From: Pleodorina starrii
Lineage: Eukaryota > Chlorophyta > Chlorophyceae > Chlamydomonadales > Volvocaceae
Assembly (NCBI GenBank): GCA_030267565.1
Contig: BRXU01000007.1
Location: 1,984,001 to 2,048,000, forward strand
Direction: 5' to 3'
Length of the DNA: 64,000 nucleotides
Under the pieces are notes generated by a model that made no database searches, was not told where the DNA came from, and worked only from the letters and a program-made list of their open reading frames with translations. Positions 43,901 through 52,712 of this stretch are shown here, one piece after another. The number at the start of each line of letters is the position of its first letter. Positions within the stretch are counted from its first letter, which is position 1. A program made the translations under genes and the position numbers.

Positions 43901-46900
43901 GCCAGTCGCGACTCCTCATCTTCGGTGGGGGCCCATTCTACCTCGACTATCATTTCGGGGTGAGTGGGGGCGGTGGGGGTTTCGTACCGGTGCACTGCCT
44001 TCGGGTGGTAGCCATTCTCGGTGTACAGTGCTATTGCCCCTTTAGTGATGACAGTACGTTCCCATTCAACCTGGTAGTACGTTCGGTGTGTGTGTTGGGT
44101 AGCCGAGTCGGTTGTGCGTTGTCGCTTGGGGTTCGGAGCGCTGACGGCGACCCGTTTCCGGATTTCCGCCTTGATACATGCTACCCTCTCTTGGTCCCCG
44201 AAGAGAAGCTGTGTGATGCTAAGGCCATGCTGGGTTGGTGTCCCCGCAGGCCACGCCGTCTCCCCATGGAGCATGTGGAGTAGCCGTTCGGCGGAGCCTA
44301 CTTGGGACGTGAGGCCCCGGTGGAGCGGGTGGCGCAGGATTCGTTCGCAGTGCTGAAGGGTAAGTGGGGTTTGCCGGGGGTCCCACCCAATGGCCTCGGC
44401 ATCTGTGATACCGTCGACTGGTTTCAGGTTCTGCCGAAGGAGGTATGCTTTGAGCAGCTCACTATCGGTCTTTCGCTGCGGCTGGTGGCGCCTGGCGGCT
44501 GGCCGGGCGGCCGGGCGTCGTGCCTCGAGGGTTGTTGCGGTGCCGGACGACGCTGCCGCGGTTTGGGTTGCCGTCGCCACACGAGGGGTTGTTGGGCCTG
44601 GGCGAGGGGGTGGGTTTTCAGCTGGGGCGGCCGGAACGGTGTCGGCCGGGTCGCGGGGTTTGGCCAGTACGTACTTCCTTAGGGTTCCGTGGGGGATGGG
44701 GGTGGGTCTTGTCGCTTCCATCGCAAGATCGGTTAGATGTGGGCCGTCCGGGAGGAGTCGTAGTTCGGGGGGTAAGGGTGCTACACCTCTGTGGCGCGGC
44801 GCCCGGGCGCGAACACTGGGGTCAGCATTCAGGGCGAGGCTGAGCTGGTTTAGGGCTATCTGATGGCGTGGGCCCACCTTCCTGCCACCGATGCGTTGCA
44901 GCTGGTCGGTGGTGATGAGATGCGCTCCCGTGTTTTTGTCTTTCAGGGCCCTGAGGTCCAGGCCAAGTTCCAGCAGGGGCTGTATGCATCGGAAGAGGAG
45001 CGCGAGATCCTTGGGCTCGGCCGTCGGGTTGTGCGCCCCGATCAGGTGAATGAGGCTGCCTGCTGCCGGCTCATAGGTGCTGCCTTTGTCCGTGAGTTCG
45101 ATACCGGCTTCATGCACGAGAGCAAGTTGTTTGAGTGTGGTATAGTGCCGGCATTCGCGTTTGAATGTGTGCACTGGTATGGTGCCCATGTATCGGCTCT
45201 GCAGGTGCAGGAGGGCTCGGGTTACTGCCCCAAGGCGTCCCTTGTCGTTGAGGGACAGGACAAGCGTCTTCGCCGCTCTGACCGCATAAAGGGTACGTAG
45301 GGTGCCCACCCCCAGACCTAGTCGCGATATGGGACCGAGGATGGCGCGGGTTGGGAAGCCCATTTTTAGTCCGTAGCTGCGTTTGGCTATGCCGGCGATT
45401 TGGGCGTCGAGGCTGGCGATGTCGTGCGGGGTGTACGCCATAGTGGGCAGGCTGTACGCCACAAAGGGGTGAATGAGGGTTTTGATCATGTTTATGCGTT
45501 GATCTGGGGTCGCGAGAGAGTTTTGTATGCTTTGCCCCCGTCGGTCGATTTCGGCGCGAGTGTAGGCCACCTGTGTCGTCCAATCCAGAGTAGGGGTGAT
45601 GTGTACGCCGAGGTATTTATACGATCCTGTTGGGGGTTCGTACGGGATGGGTACGCCATCGATCCGAATTTGGTTTTTCAGGAGACGTTCTACGACGGCC
45701 CTGTATTTTTGCGTACCGGGGCCCCTACTCAGATCAGTATCGGAACGCGCGCGGCCGTGCAGAATGCCCTGCAGTTGGCACTTGCCTACGTTGACCTTGA
45801 GTGCTCCCCAGCGGGCGTAGCGCTCTATTTTTGTGCTCTGTGTGCGCATGTCAGACACGGTGTTCGTGAGGATCACTAGGTCGTCCGCAAAGGCCCCCGA
45901 GCTAAAGTGGTGTCGGTCATTTTCGTCCGCTTGGAGGCAGCCGTAGCGGTATCCTCGGCCTCCGCTGTGTAGCCATCTTAGGAGTGGCTCCATGTAAATG
46001 ATGAACAGTACGGGTGATAGTGTATCGCCCTGAATTGTGCCGCGTTCGATTGCAATCTCCGCGGTGCAGCCATGTTCGGTGCGTATGCGTGTGGTGGCGC
46101 GCGAGTACAGGTTCGCGACCACCGCGATGAGGTCCTCCGGATATCCTAGGTCGTACATGATCATAAGTAATTTGTCGTGATCGATGGTGTTAAATGCCGA
46201 TGTGAAATCGATATATAGTAAGTAGAGGTCACGGCTGGTTAGGCCGGCGTCCTCGATGGCGTGTAGTACGTTTTGGATCTGCCGCTCCGTGTTACGCTGT
46301 CGGAGGTACCCTTCCTGGGCTTCCGTGAAGATGTGCGCTTGTTCACTAAAGGTGACGATATTAAACGTAATGTGGCTGGTGTATAGTTTGTAGAGTGTGT
46401 TTGCCAGGGCGATGGGGCGTTTGTTCTTGATGAGGAGTGGGTCGCCCTTTTTGGGAATGAGTACCGTGTCTGATTGCGTCCAGTGCGGGGGGATTTCGGC
46501 CTTGACCCACATGACTGTGATCAGGTGGTGGATTGCGGTTTGGAGGTCGGTGGGGAGTGTCTGTAGCAGCTCGTTGGGTATGCCGTCTGGCCCGGGGGCT
46601 TTGTTGCGGGCGAGATGGTCTAAGCATGCGCGGAAGTTACATGGGTCTAATATGCCAGGGAGGAGGGACGGGGGTGCGCTTTCCCATTGGGCTAAACCAC
46701 GTCGTAGAGGGTCCGGCGCTCCCGGCGTCTCCCAGGGGTAGTTCCGCGGGGCTTCGCTCGGGAGGTATTTGCCAGTGCGGGGTCCGGAGATGGGCCGGGC
46801 TAGGAGCACGAAGTGCGTGTGGAGTGCGTCGAGGATGCCGTCCGAAGTTGTGCACAAATGCCCATCGGCGGGGTGGCGAATGGCCGTTATGCCGCGTGGC

Positions 46901-49900
46901 TGATCGTCGGGCTCGAGAATTTGTTTGTGTGCGTGTTTCGGTTTCTTGGCTAGGAGGCTCTGAAATTGTTTCCTGGCTTTGCTCGCATGTAATTTACGGG
47001 TTTCCGTAGTCAACTTCTTAATTTCCCCTCCCTTTGCTCTTATTGCGGCACGCAGGGCGCGGGTCTCTGGTGTTTCTTGGAGCTCCGGGTTTTCGCGCGC
47101 GTGGGCTGTCGTACCCTCAGGTGGGTTGGGGTTTGCAGGGGTGGTCAGCGGGGTGGGTCGGGTGGGGGGTTGTAGGGTCTCTGCGTCGGTGTTTTCCGCG
47201 TGCGGGGCGCCGGGTGCCGGGTGGGATGGGGTGTCCGGCCGTGGCGCGCGTAGTATGCGGGTGAGTTCGCATTTCAGCGCCTTGTGTTCGCCGTACAGAC
47301 GGGTGATTCGCTTGCCGGTGCCTCTTCGTGCGTGCAGGCGCCCCGTGCGGGGGGGCTTGTGCTGGCAGTGGCTTTCAAGGATCCTGAGGCACCGCAGCAG
47401 AAGTGATCCGAGCTCGTGGCTGAGAGTGTCGACGTTCGTTGTTTGGACGGCTTCGTGATCGCGCAGGTGGGTCAGGATCTGCCTTGCGTCCTCTTTGCTC
47501 GCCGCACGCTCCAGTCGCGCGGATGCTGCCGATATGGTTTCGTGTGCGGGTCTGAGTGCGGCTAACAGGTGAGTGACGGCCTCTGTGAGCGTCGCCTCCA
47601 TCTCCATGCGTGCTTTGGTTTTGCTCTCTTTTTGTACGGGTAGTTGGATCCGGCTCCAGGAGCTTGGGGTAAGGTCTGGGGGGGGTTGGGCAGCGGGGGC
47701 GGGCAGGAGCCTGATGCCTGCTAGGGGTAGGAGGGTGCAGAGCGGTTTGTGGTCGAAGTTCCCGCCACACTCATAAACTTGTTCGTACGCTTTCCCTTCC
47801 ATTGCCACAGCGTCGCTGGTCTGAGCGGCGAGGAGGACATCGTCGATGCGGCTGTGGTGGGTATCGTGTCCCTGCTGTGTTTGTGTGTATGTGTACTCAC
47901 GTCGCGCCGTGTCTACCGGTTTTAGGCCTGTTTCTTCTGAGAAGCGTCGGTGCGCACGGTCTGTCGCATTGCAGGTGCCCGTAGACCGGTCGCTCAGTTT
48001 GAGTGTTGCATTCCAGTCGCCCGCCATCACAAGGTGTTCGCCCTTAGCATTGGCTTGCAGCGCGGCCGCCCGTCCGTAATCGTATATTTTCTGCCTGGCG
48101 GCGGGGTCGGCCGGGCAGTATACCCCTATGACATGTAGAGTCGTACTGCCCGGGGGGGCGATGCGCACATGTCCTATGTACCCACTGAGCTCCGGGGGCA
48201 CAGGTTCTGCCGTTGCGCTGCCTTGGCGATTGAAGCGGTCTGCCACGCCGATCATCACTCCTGCCTGCCGTATAGTGGGGTTACTGTCGTGCGGGTGGTT
48301 ACTCATGTATGTCTGGTAGGGTTTCAGGGTGTGCTTCACCCCGGCGATGGCTCGCCGGTGATGGGCGCTCAGTTTGGTTTCCGTTAGCACCATTACGTCT
48401 GGTTTGTGTTCGTCTAACAGGTGTTTTATTCCCTCGCGGTGCCCCTGCAGGCCGCGGGTATTCATCGTGAGGATCTTGAGGTGGCCGGGCCGTGGGTCTC
48501 CTGGCGCGGGGACGGGTGGCACTGGCACGGTCCTCTGGGGAGTTTCAGCAGGTGCGGCAGGGGCCTCCGTCCTGGGTTTCTTGGGTAGCACGTATTTTGT
48601 CATGTGCTGTTGCTGGGGTCCTGATTTCGGTTTGGGGCGGGGTTGCGGCATGGGGGGGTTGTCTGCGTGGCGCTTGCGCTGTTTTGTACGTGGGGCGGTT
48701 GGTTCGGCGGGCGTGTGCGTGGTGTGTGTTGGCTCGGGGGCCGGGTTGGGAGGGGTATGTGCGGGTCCCCGAGCTGCCTCTGCTGCATCCGGCGTTTCGT
48801 CCGCCCGTTGGTTCCGTCCCGGTCGGATGGGGAGTCCCAGCATACGACGGAGGTGGTATGTGATGGTATGGGTTGCTGGCGTCGTTCCCGTCTGACCTCT
48901 GGTCCGTTTCCTGCTTCTACTTGCAGGTGCCGCTGCTTGTGGCCCGGGGTTGCGGTTTGCGGCTCCGTCCGCGTTGGAGCGGCGCGCCGATGTGGTGCCC
49001 GCGTCTGCTGGGCGGGCCCCCTGGAGGTCTGGCTGCGTTTCACGCGGGTGGAGCTTGACGTTGTGAGCGTCCGGCAATGGCTGCGCTGCGCCCGTCCCGG
49101 GTTCCGCAGGATCTATTTCCATGGGACTTGGTTCAGCGGCTGTGGTTGCAGGGTTATCACCGGGGTTCTCATGCTGGGCAGCGCTTAGCTCGGCGGCGTT
49201 CAGATCCTCATGCGCAGGGGTAGGGGGTAGGGGGTGTTCGAGTTGTGATGGGGGGGTTTGCGTACGTCCTTCGGTTCCCGTGAGGTCTGTCTCGTCGATC
49301 TCCATCGGTGTGGGGTGGATGTCGGCTGCATCGTACCTGGTTGCCGCGCATGCTGCGTTTTGCCGGTGGTCCGACTCATCCAGTGCCATCGGTGTGGGGC
49401 TGGGGTCAGTGAGATCGAGGATGGTGGGGGCTGTGGGTAGCTGAGCGGTCTGCGTGCGACCTTCCATTGTGTGCCACTCTTCCAGCCCCGGGATGTGGCG
49501 GAAATCCAGCATCATCTGATTGATGGTCAAAATGTCTACCGACGCCAGGTAATGGACGTGGCCTGTTAGCCGTGCCCACTGGCTGTTGTCCATGGGCGTT
49601 TGACTTCGCCCAACCGCCTCAGCTGAGTCAATGCGGAACCAGTTGTCCCCGGCGCGCTTAACCGCTATGGCGTGGGCTGGCCCTTGCAGTACGAATCCAA
49701 GTGAGAGGGCCGTACTGCCGTTGGGTGTGTGTGCCGCAATTCCGGCTAGAATGGTTTCACGACTGCTTCCGGGTGGGATGGTGTAGCCGCAGGAGACGGA
49801 TGCGAGGTAGGGGCATGTTCCGCCCTGTAGATTGACGCAGTGGCGTAGGTAGTGGTTCACCAGCATGACGCTGAAGTTTCCGGTATGTCGGTTAAACGCA

Positions 49901-50294
49901 TGGCTCCAGAGTTTGGCAGTGCCAGTTTCTCGTGGGCTGTGTCTGGCTAGTTCGTTTAGCCGGAGCTGTACGGCATTGCAGTACTGCAGTACGGTCAGTG
50001 GCTCAAGGACCCGACGGCCCATGAGGTTGTTAATGGCGTGTATTTGGCAGAACTGTGCTTCTTGTGGCTCGTGGTAGGTGGGTGGGGGGATGGTCGCGGG
50101 TGGGGGCCACAGCACGGTCAGGCGGTGCAGACGTGTCTGCTGGGTGTGTGGTGCCTGAATCCTCTGGGCCCTGTGTGTGGGCAAGGGTGATCCGATCATG
50201 CGGGTCAGATGTCGTAATGCAGTTGTATGACTACGGATGTGCTCGCGGCTTGGTTGTGCACGCTGTGTGTGTGTTGGCGTGCTAATGGGGCGCG
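40978..50294 (-). mobile_element. Intact 9.3-kb LINE with dual endonucleases
   Basis: Bounded by 84-bp direct repeats. On the minus strand it ends in an (ATT)n tail (40978-40997), as many LINEs do. It carries one ~3,027-codon frame filling nearly the whole element. The presence of both an AP-type and a restriction-like endonuclease is the hallmark of the Dualen/RandI group described from Chlamydomonas. The frame is uninterrupted, so this copy may be recent and possibly active. Confidence 0.9.
41116..50199 (-). CDS. LINE polyprotein: Josephin-APE-RT-PCIF1-like-RNaseH-CCHC-RLE
   Basis: ATG at 50199 is the first in frame inside the element. The frame stays open upstream into flanking DNA, which is not part of the protein. 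Residues ~43-225: Josephin-like cysteine protease, Gln46, Cys51, His54, NN57-58, His176, Asp191. ~570-820: AP endonuclease (ILTMNTRGLQG, VMVLTETKL). ~1190-1480: RT (TVLIPKKGD, YIDFTSAFNTIDHD, GTIQGDTLSP, FADD). ~2300-2450: FASPLN...FGANHDAY, like PCIF1-type methyltransferases but without NPPF. ~2520-2660: RNase H (IYTDGS, RCELSAI, WTDSAAS). ~2800: CPLC...H...C finger. ~2885-2950: restriction-like nuclease (LRPDILLIPD, HIVEVGY, K). It would copy the element by target-primed reverse transcription. The stop is TAA at 41116. Confidence 0.9.
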   Translation of the reverse strand: MIGSPLPTHRAQRIQAPHTQQTRLHRLTVLWPPPATIPPPTYHEPQEAQFCQIHAINNLMGRRVLEPLTVLQYCNAVQLRLNELARHSPRETGTAKLWSHAFNRHTGNFSVMLVNHYLRHCVNLQGGTCPYLASVSCGYTIPPGSSRETILAGIAAHTPNGSTALSLGFVLQGPAHAIAVKRAGDNWFRIDSAEAVGRSQTPMDNSQWARLTGHVHYLASVDILTINQMMLDFRHIPGLEEWHTMEGRTQTAQLPTAPTILDLTDPSPTPMALDESDHRQNAACAATRYDAADIHPTPMEIDETDLTGTEGRTQTPPSQLEHPLPPTPAHEDLNAAELSAAQHENPGDNPATTAAEPSPMEIDPAEPGTGAAQPLPDAHNVKLHPRETQPDLQGARPADAGTTSARRSNADGAANRNPGPQAAAPASRSRKRTRGQTGTTPATHTITYHLRRMLGLPIRPGRNQRADETPDAAEAARGPAHTPPNPAPEPTHTTHTPAEPTAPRTKQRKRHADNPPMPQPRPKPKSGPQQQHMTKYVLPKKPRTEAPAAPAETPQRTVPVPPVPAPGDPRPGHLKILTMNTRGLQGHREGIKHLLDEHKPDVMVLTETKLSAHHRRAIAGVKHTLKPYQTYMSNHPHDSNPTIRQAGVMIGVADRFNRQGSATAEPVPPELSGYIGHVRIAPPGSTTLHVIGVYCPADPAARQKIYDYGRAAALQANAKGEHLVMAGDWNATLKLSDRSTGTCNATDRAHRRFSEETGLKPVDTARREYTYTQTQQGHDTHHSRIDDVLLAAQTSDAVAMEGKAYEQVYECGGNFDHKPLCTLLPLAGIRLLPAPAAQPPPDLTPSSWSRIQLPVQKESKTKARMEMEATLTEAVTHLLAALRPAHETISAASARLERAASKEDARQILTHLRDHEAVQTTNVDTLSHELGSLLLRCLRILESHCQHKPPRTGRLHARRGTGKRITRLYGEHKALKCELTRILRAPRPDTPSHPAPGAPHAENTDAETLQPPTRPTPLTTPANPNPPEGTTAHARENPELQETPETRALRAAIRAKGGEIKKLTTETRKLHASKARKQFQSLLAKKPKHAHKQILEPDDQPRGITAIRHPADGHLCTTSDGILDALHTHFVLLARPISGPRTGKYLPSEAPRNYPWETPGAPDPLRRGLAQWESAPPSLLPGILDPCNFRACLDHLARNKAPGPDGIPNELLQTLPTDLQTAIHHLITVMWVKAEIPPHWTQSDTVLIPKKGDPLLIKNKRPIALANTLYKLYTSHITFNIVTFSEQAHIFTEAQEGYLRQRNTERQIQNVLHAIEDAGLTSRDLYLLYIDFTSAFNTIDHDKLLMIMYDLGYPEDLIAVVANLYSRATTRIRTEHGCTAEIAIERGTIQGDTLSPVLFIIYMEPLLRWLHSGGRGYRYGCLQADENDRHHFSSGAFADDLVILTNTVSDMRTQSTKIERYARWGALKVNVGKCQLQGILHGRARSDTDLSRGPGTQKYRAVVERLLKNQIRIDGVPIPYEPPTGSYKYLGVHITPTLDWTTQVAYTRAEIDRRGQSIQNSLATPDQRINMIKTLIHPFVAYSLPTMAYTPHDIASLDAQIAGIAKRSYGLKMGFPTRAILGPISRLGLGVGTLRTLYAVRAAKTLVLSLNDKGRLGAVTRALLHLQSRYMGTIPVHTFKRECRHYTTLKQLALVHEAGIELTDKGSTYEPAAGSLIHLIGAHNPTAEPKDLALLFRCIQPLLELGLDLRALKDKNTGAHLITTDQLQRIGGRKVGPRHQIALNQLSLALNADPSVRARAPRHRGVAPLPPELRLLPDGPHLTDLAMEATRPTPIPHGTLRKYVLAKPRDPADTVPAAPAENPPPRPGPTTPRVATATQTAAASSGTATTLEARRPAARPAARRHQPQRKTDSELLKAYLLRQNLKPVDGITDAEAIGWDPRQTPLTLQHCERILRHPLHRGLTSQVGSAERLLHMLHGETAWPAGTPTQHGLSITQLLFGDQERVACIKAEIRKRVAVSAPNPKRQRTTDSATQHTHRTYYQVEWERTVITKGAIALYTENGYHPKAVHRYETPTAPTHPEMIVEVEWAPTEDEESRLASQDNWTELLNAFRHRRAVEAEQDPGRMENARDHHLTEWQQQGRWETECLNVTRGQRLLRQFVEINVHPGNPDRDIHPPGRYTVQIGNRNGTHRHVPWDGSGDIPDGLQAIGMAFVYDPQGRCVGQVAASRLRSLWLRYSDAQQKRPEEHAQIAAAGGFAEDVARLLLRYRDGGGTKAHPIREAHERRISERLMKRLMTALGAATERFASPLNVADSTAIYYSRYPEDQLFGANHDAYSQPCTGVSVAHPEPKPDEGHHALRWALGWADATRSTDNPTATLLLLPTSQTAPYTRYLTHPLVTMIGTIDAFSGTGDLYSEVSVDAPKPYPNGLTLLLVSNESGRAYGTSLRRALAMTAARHVATGPALSWKPPQWVRKRLRSMTEKPPAAAAPSRTCDNLSTEEGSAAFLAFPAKYALRYNAQDAIYTDGSVQKIKDGDEERHLLGAAAVDALTNTTLHINVNAGHQGCQTITRCELSAIHQGLQMRRGTLHDEAHLTIWTDSAASLHLIKKMINNPHKLQLSKHKALLEEIVLILKRRAACNLKTSLLKVKDHTGVTYNEKADKAAVRAARGLSKLDPDALSATETSDNNPRSQHWWLRKMAGPEKNAGHYANDLNRGIESLVSPETHSGYTNETDYMKYVANTLPDLDISTSTRTLQRKAGRHKHVKRCFDYLYGQLWSAKLARRFKKPVAPGRPASSGHCPLCNQLDSGAHILGGCLHPRMRALYIQRHNKAVQNITSTLARGSNGGCYIVMDAGPADTRPDYVAGTRLPKWLLPSIEDEKRLKLRPDILLIPDIPLHETQAQGYKGPQDPSQHTVHIVEVGYTADTNHTQKQHDKAVQHAELAKLLTEAGWKVRYTTQEAISLGFAGTIRKDLRPLLHTLGTGSKEARACCNDLHDHAVRTLNTIVITRRQMERNPHAEPTPAGT

Positions 50295-50378
50295 CAAGAG
50301 AGCGCACGTATTGTTGGAGAATTGGCTCACTGCCATACTGGCGCCAGTATGGCAGTGAGCCAATTCTCCAACACAGAA
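50295..50378. repeat. 84-bp direct repeat, right flank of the LINE
   Basis: Identical to 40894-40977, including the 62-bp perfect palindrome (50312-50373). Beyond it the flank continues GCAACGAAACAAATTGC. There is no inverted-repeat arm here, so only the palindrome-bearing 84 bp was duplicated. Confidence 0.9.
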
Positions 50379-51115
50379 GCAACGAAACAAATTGCAAGGT
50401 AAATGCACGTTTATGTTTACAAAGCTTAGCATACAAACACAAACAATTGGCAGCAATTTTAGACTTATCGAAAACCTCCACATTTGGTTTCGGGGCGGCA
50501 TGTGGAAACAGGCCCATGTTAGGCCCATGATAAGCCCGCGATAAATTTGTCGGGAAAGATAACATGCCGGCCAGTGGAGCCCCCCTCTCAGTGCTTCTCC
50601 TAGTACTGTCACACATGTGAACAGGATTCGCTGGGAACGGCTGGGACGCCCCGAAGCCGACTTTCAATACGGCCCACATGTGAACACGTCCTAAGCATTC
50701 CCTCCGTAAGCAAAACATCTCCGAGATAACTTTTGCGAGACCACATTCATCTTCGACTCGCTTGATATCGCTGGCGGACGCGCTAGCTGTTAACGGGCAC
50801 ACCAGGGCACACCTATGTCCCTGAGCTTTTGCCGTGCGGGATTAAGCGCCGGGCACTCGATCAGAAATTCCTTCTCGTCCTCAACAGCTCCATCCAAGCG
50901 ACGGTGACGCGCTGGCGCCTAAAAACACAATTTACACTACCAACAGACCAAACGTCTCCGAAACAGCCCATGTAATCTGAAACCTTGGATCCGGCTACTA
51001 GGAAGACGACGGCATGGGTCGAACGATGGCGTAGATAGAAAGTCGCAGACGGATAACAGCTTACAGAATTTGAAGTATAGGTTCAGCAGCGTTGCAGACA
51101 TTTAGCCTGAAAGGA
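50379..51115. other. Non-coding flank
   Basis: No gene recognised. Around 50490-50595 GGCATGTGGAAACAGGCCCATGTTA and TAACATGCCGGCC resemble sequence near 40006-40190, and CACATGTGAACA occurs twice (~50607, ~50671). These look like MITE remnants but no paired ends with target duplication were found. Confidence 0.4.
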
Positions 51116-51180
51116 ACAAGGGGTTGGTGTCGGCTTCCTTGAAGCCGGAAAAAGGGCGGGGCCCCGTTCAATCCGTACGG
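51116..51180. repeat. 65-bp hairpin repeat, copy 2 of 3
   Basis: Matches 32507-32571 throughout, with the same CGGCTTC-CTT-GAAGCCG stem. Confidence 0.9.
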
Positions 51181-51191
51181 TTTAAGTTGAG

Positions 51192-51930
51192 TGCTAGGGC
51201 GGCGAGGGCGTGAAGTGTGAGAGTGTCGACATTCCTGCTGATAGACAGCCAGAGCTTTATATCAGAAATGCCTGCGGCTTCAGCAATCCGCCCCATGTAT
51301 AGCATCGCGCTCGCTCCGTCTCGGCACTCGGCTATGCAACAGGGTGCAACTCTTCCCGCAAGCGCATTGCTTGGCTTAAGTAGCTTGACAGTAGACAGGG
51401 AGTGGATTATTCGCAGAGCAGGCTGACTTGCAAATCGAAGGACAGCGGAACTGTTTGCGAGGGTCGCGCACTCAGGGAACGCCACTTCTTCATGGCCACT
51501 TCATGGCGGGTTCATGGCGGAGGCAGGGCTCTCTTCATGGGCTGGTTCATGGCGCGGTTCATGGCGTGCTTCATGGGAACGTTTGCCATGCGGAACAAGG
51601 GGTTGGTGTCGGCTTCCTTGAAGCCGGAAAAAGGGCGGGGCCCCGTTCAATCCGTACGGGTGGAGTTGAAGGGCTAGGGCGGCTTCGGCCCCGCCCGGGG
51701 AGTGGGCCCCGTGAACAAAGTGGCCGTCTGACACGTTGAGATGTAGCCGAAAGGCGGCGCGGAATGTACGTCCGGCTGAACAGGTTGGCTCCTGTCCACT
51801 CAATTCCCCCACCCCGCATCCTAGGGCGGCGAGGGCGTGAAGTGTGAGAGTGTCAACATTCCTGCTGATAGACAGCCAGAGCTTTCAGCAATCCGCCCCC
51901 TGTTTAGCATCGCTCGCCGTCTCGGCACTG
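51192..51930. repeat. Patchwork of local duplications
   Basis: AGGGCGGCGAGGGCGTGAAG and the next ~60 bases occur at ~51194 and ~51825. CAGGCTGACTTGC...GGTCGCG occurs at ~51419 and ~52005 and at 32648. A TTCATGGC-based minisatellite fills 51488-51579. Frames of ~100 aa here are repeat artefacts. Confidence 0.75.
51595..51659. repeat. 65-bp hairpin repeat, copy 3 of 3
   Basis: Matches the copies at 32507 and 51116. It is inserted between the TTCATGGC minisatellite and unrelated sequence. Confidence 0.9.
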
Positions 51931-52219
51931 TGCAACTCTTCCGGCCAGCGCATTGGCTGAAGTTACTTGACAGTAGACATGCAGTGTATCATTTACACAT
52001 TACGCAGGCTGACTTGCCAATAGAAGGACAGCGGAACTGTTTGAGAGGGTCGCGATGATGACGTGCAGTTGCCGACGAGAGTGCACAGGCTTCGCTACCG
52101 AGGTATTCGTCGTAGAGGAGGCTTGACAACTTTAACATTTGGACAGGAAATGTAGCAGCCCCCTAGGTTGCCGACTTGACTTGTACGTTGGGCGGCCCGC
52201 AGCAGAAGACCGCCGCATC
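51930..52219. repeat. Duplicated segment, left half (partner 32576-32866)
   Basis: Follows the 32.6-kb copy with small indels up to CCGCCGCATC, then breaks at the copia insertion. The homology resumes at 57190. Confidence 0.9.
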
Positions 52220-52712
52220 TATCTGTCAAATTCCTGAGCGATCGGCCTGACCGGCCATGAGCTAATGACGGCGCCAAGGAGACAGACCAAGTCTCACGCA
52301 AGCCAGTCTTACAAATAGCTAGTGAGGCAGTCTCAGACCAGACTGATATAGGGACAGCAGGCCCTGATCATAGATTGTCGTACTGATCCGAAACCACCGA
52401 AACCACCGCAATTACCGCTCACTCAGTGTGAGCCAGTTGTCCAGCCGACTTTGATATGGAAGACTGTCCGAAACTTAACACTCCCACGCGGACAGGCTTC
52501 CGCAGACCCAACGCTCAGAAACACGAGATAGTAACGCAACGACGGTAGTCCGTACTACAGCTCCCACGGAGACCCAAGGCGATAAGCCAAGGAGCTCCCA
52601 CGTAAACTCATAACACTCAAATGCAAACGCTTCTAGGCATCCTTACGCAGAACTATAAGTCAGCGAAACCGGATTGGCCCAATTCGCGTTGAGAGTTGGC
52701 GCAGTACGCAGC

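Noticed and set aside
42000..50000. Many plus-strand frames of 60-240 aa
   Set aside because: They are antisense shadows of the 3,027-codon LINE frame in GC-rich DNA.
50200..50802. N-terminal extension of the LINE protein (201 aa)
   Set aside because: It reads through the 84-bp duplication and flanking DNA outside the element; the first ATG inside the element is at 50199.
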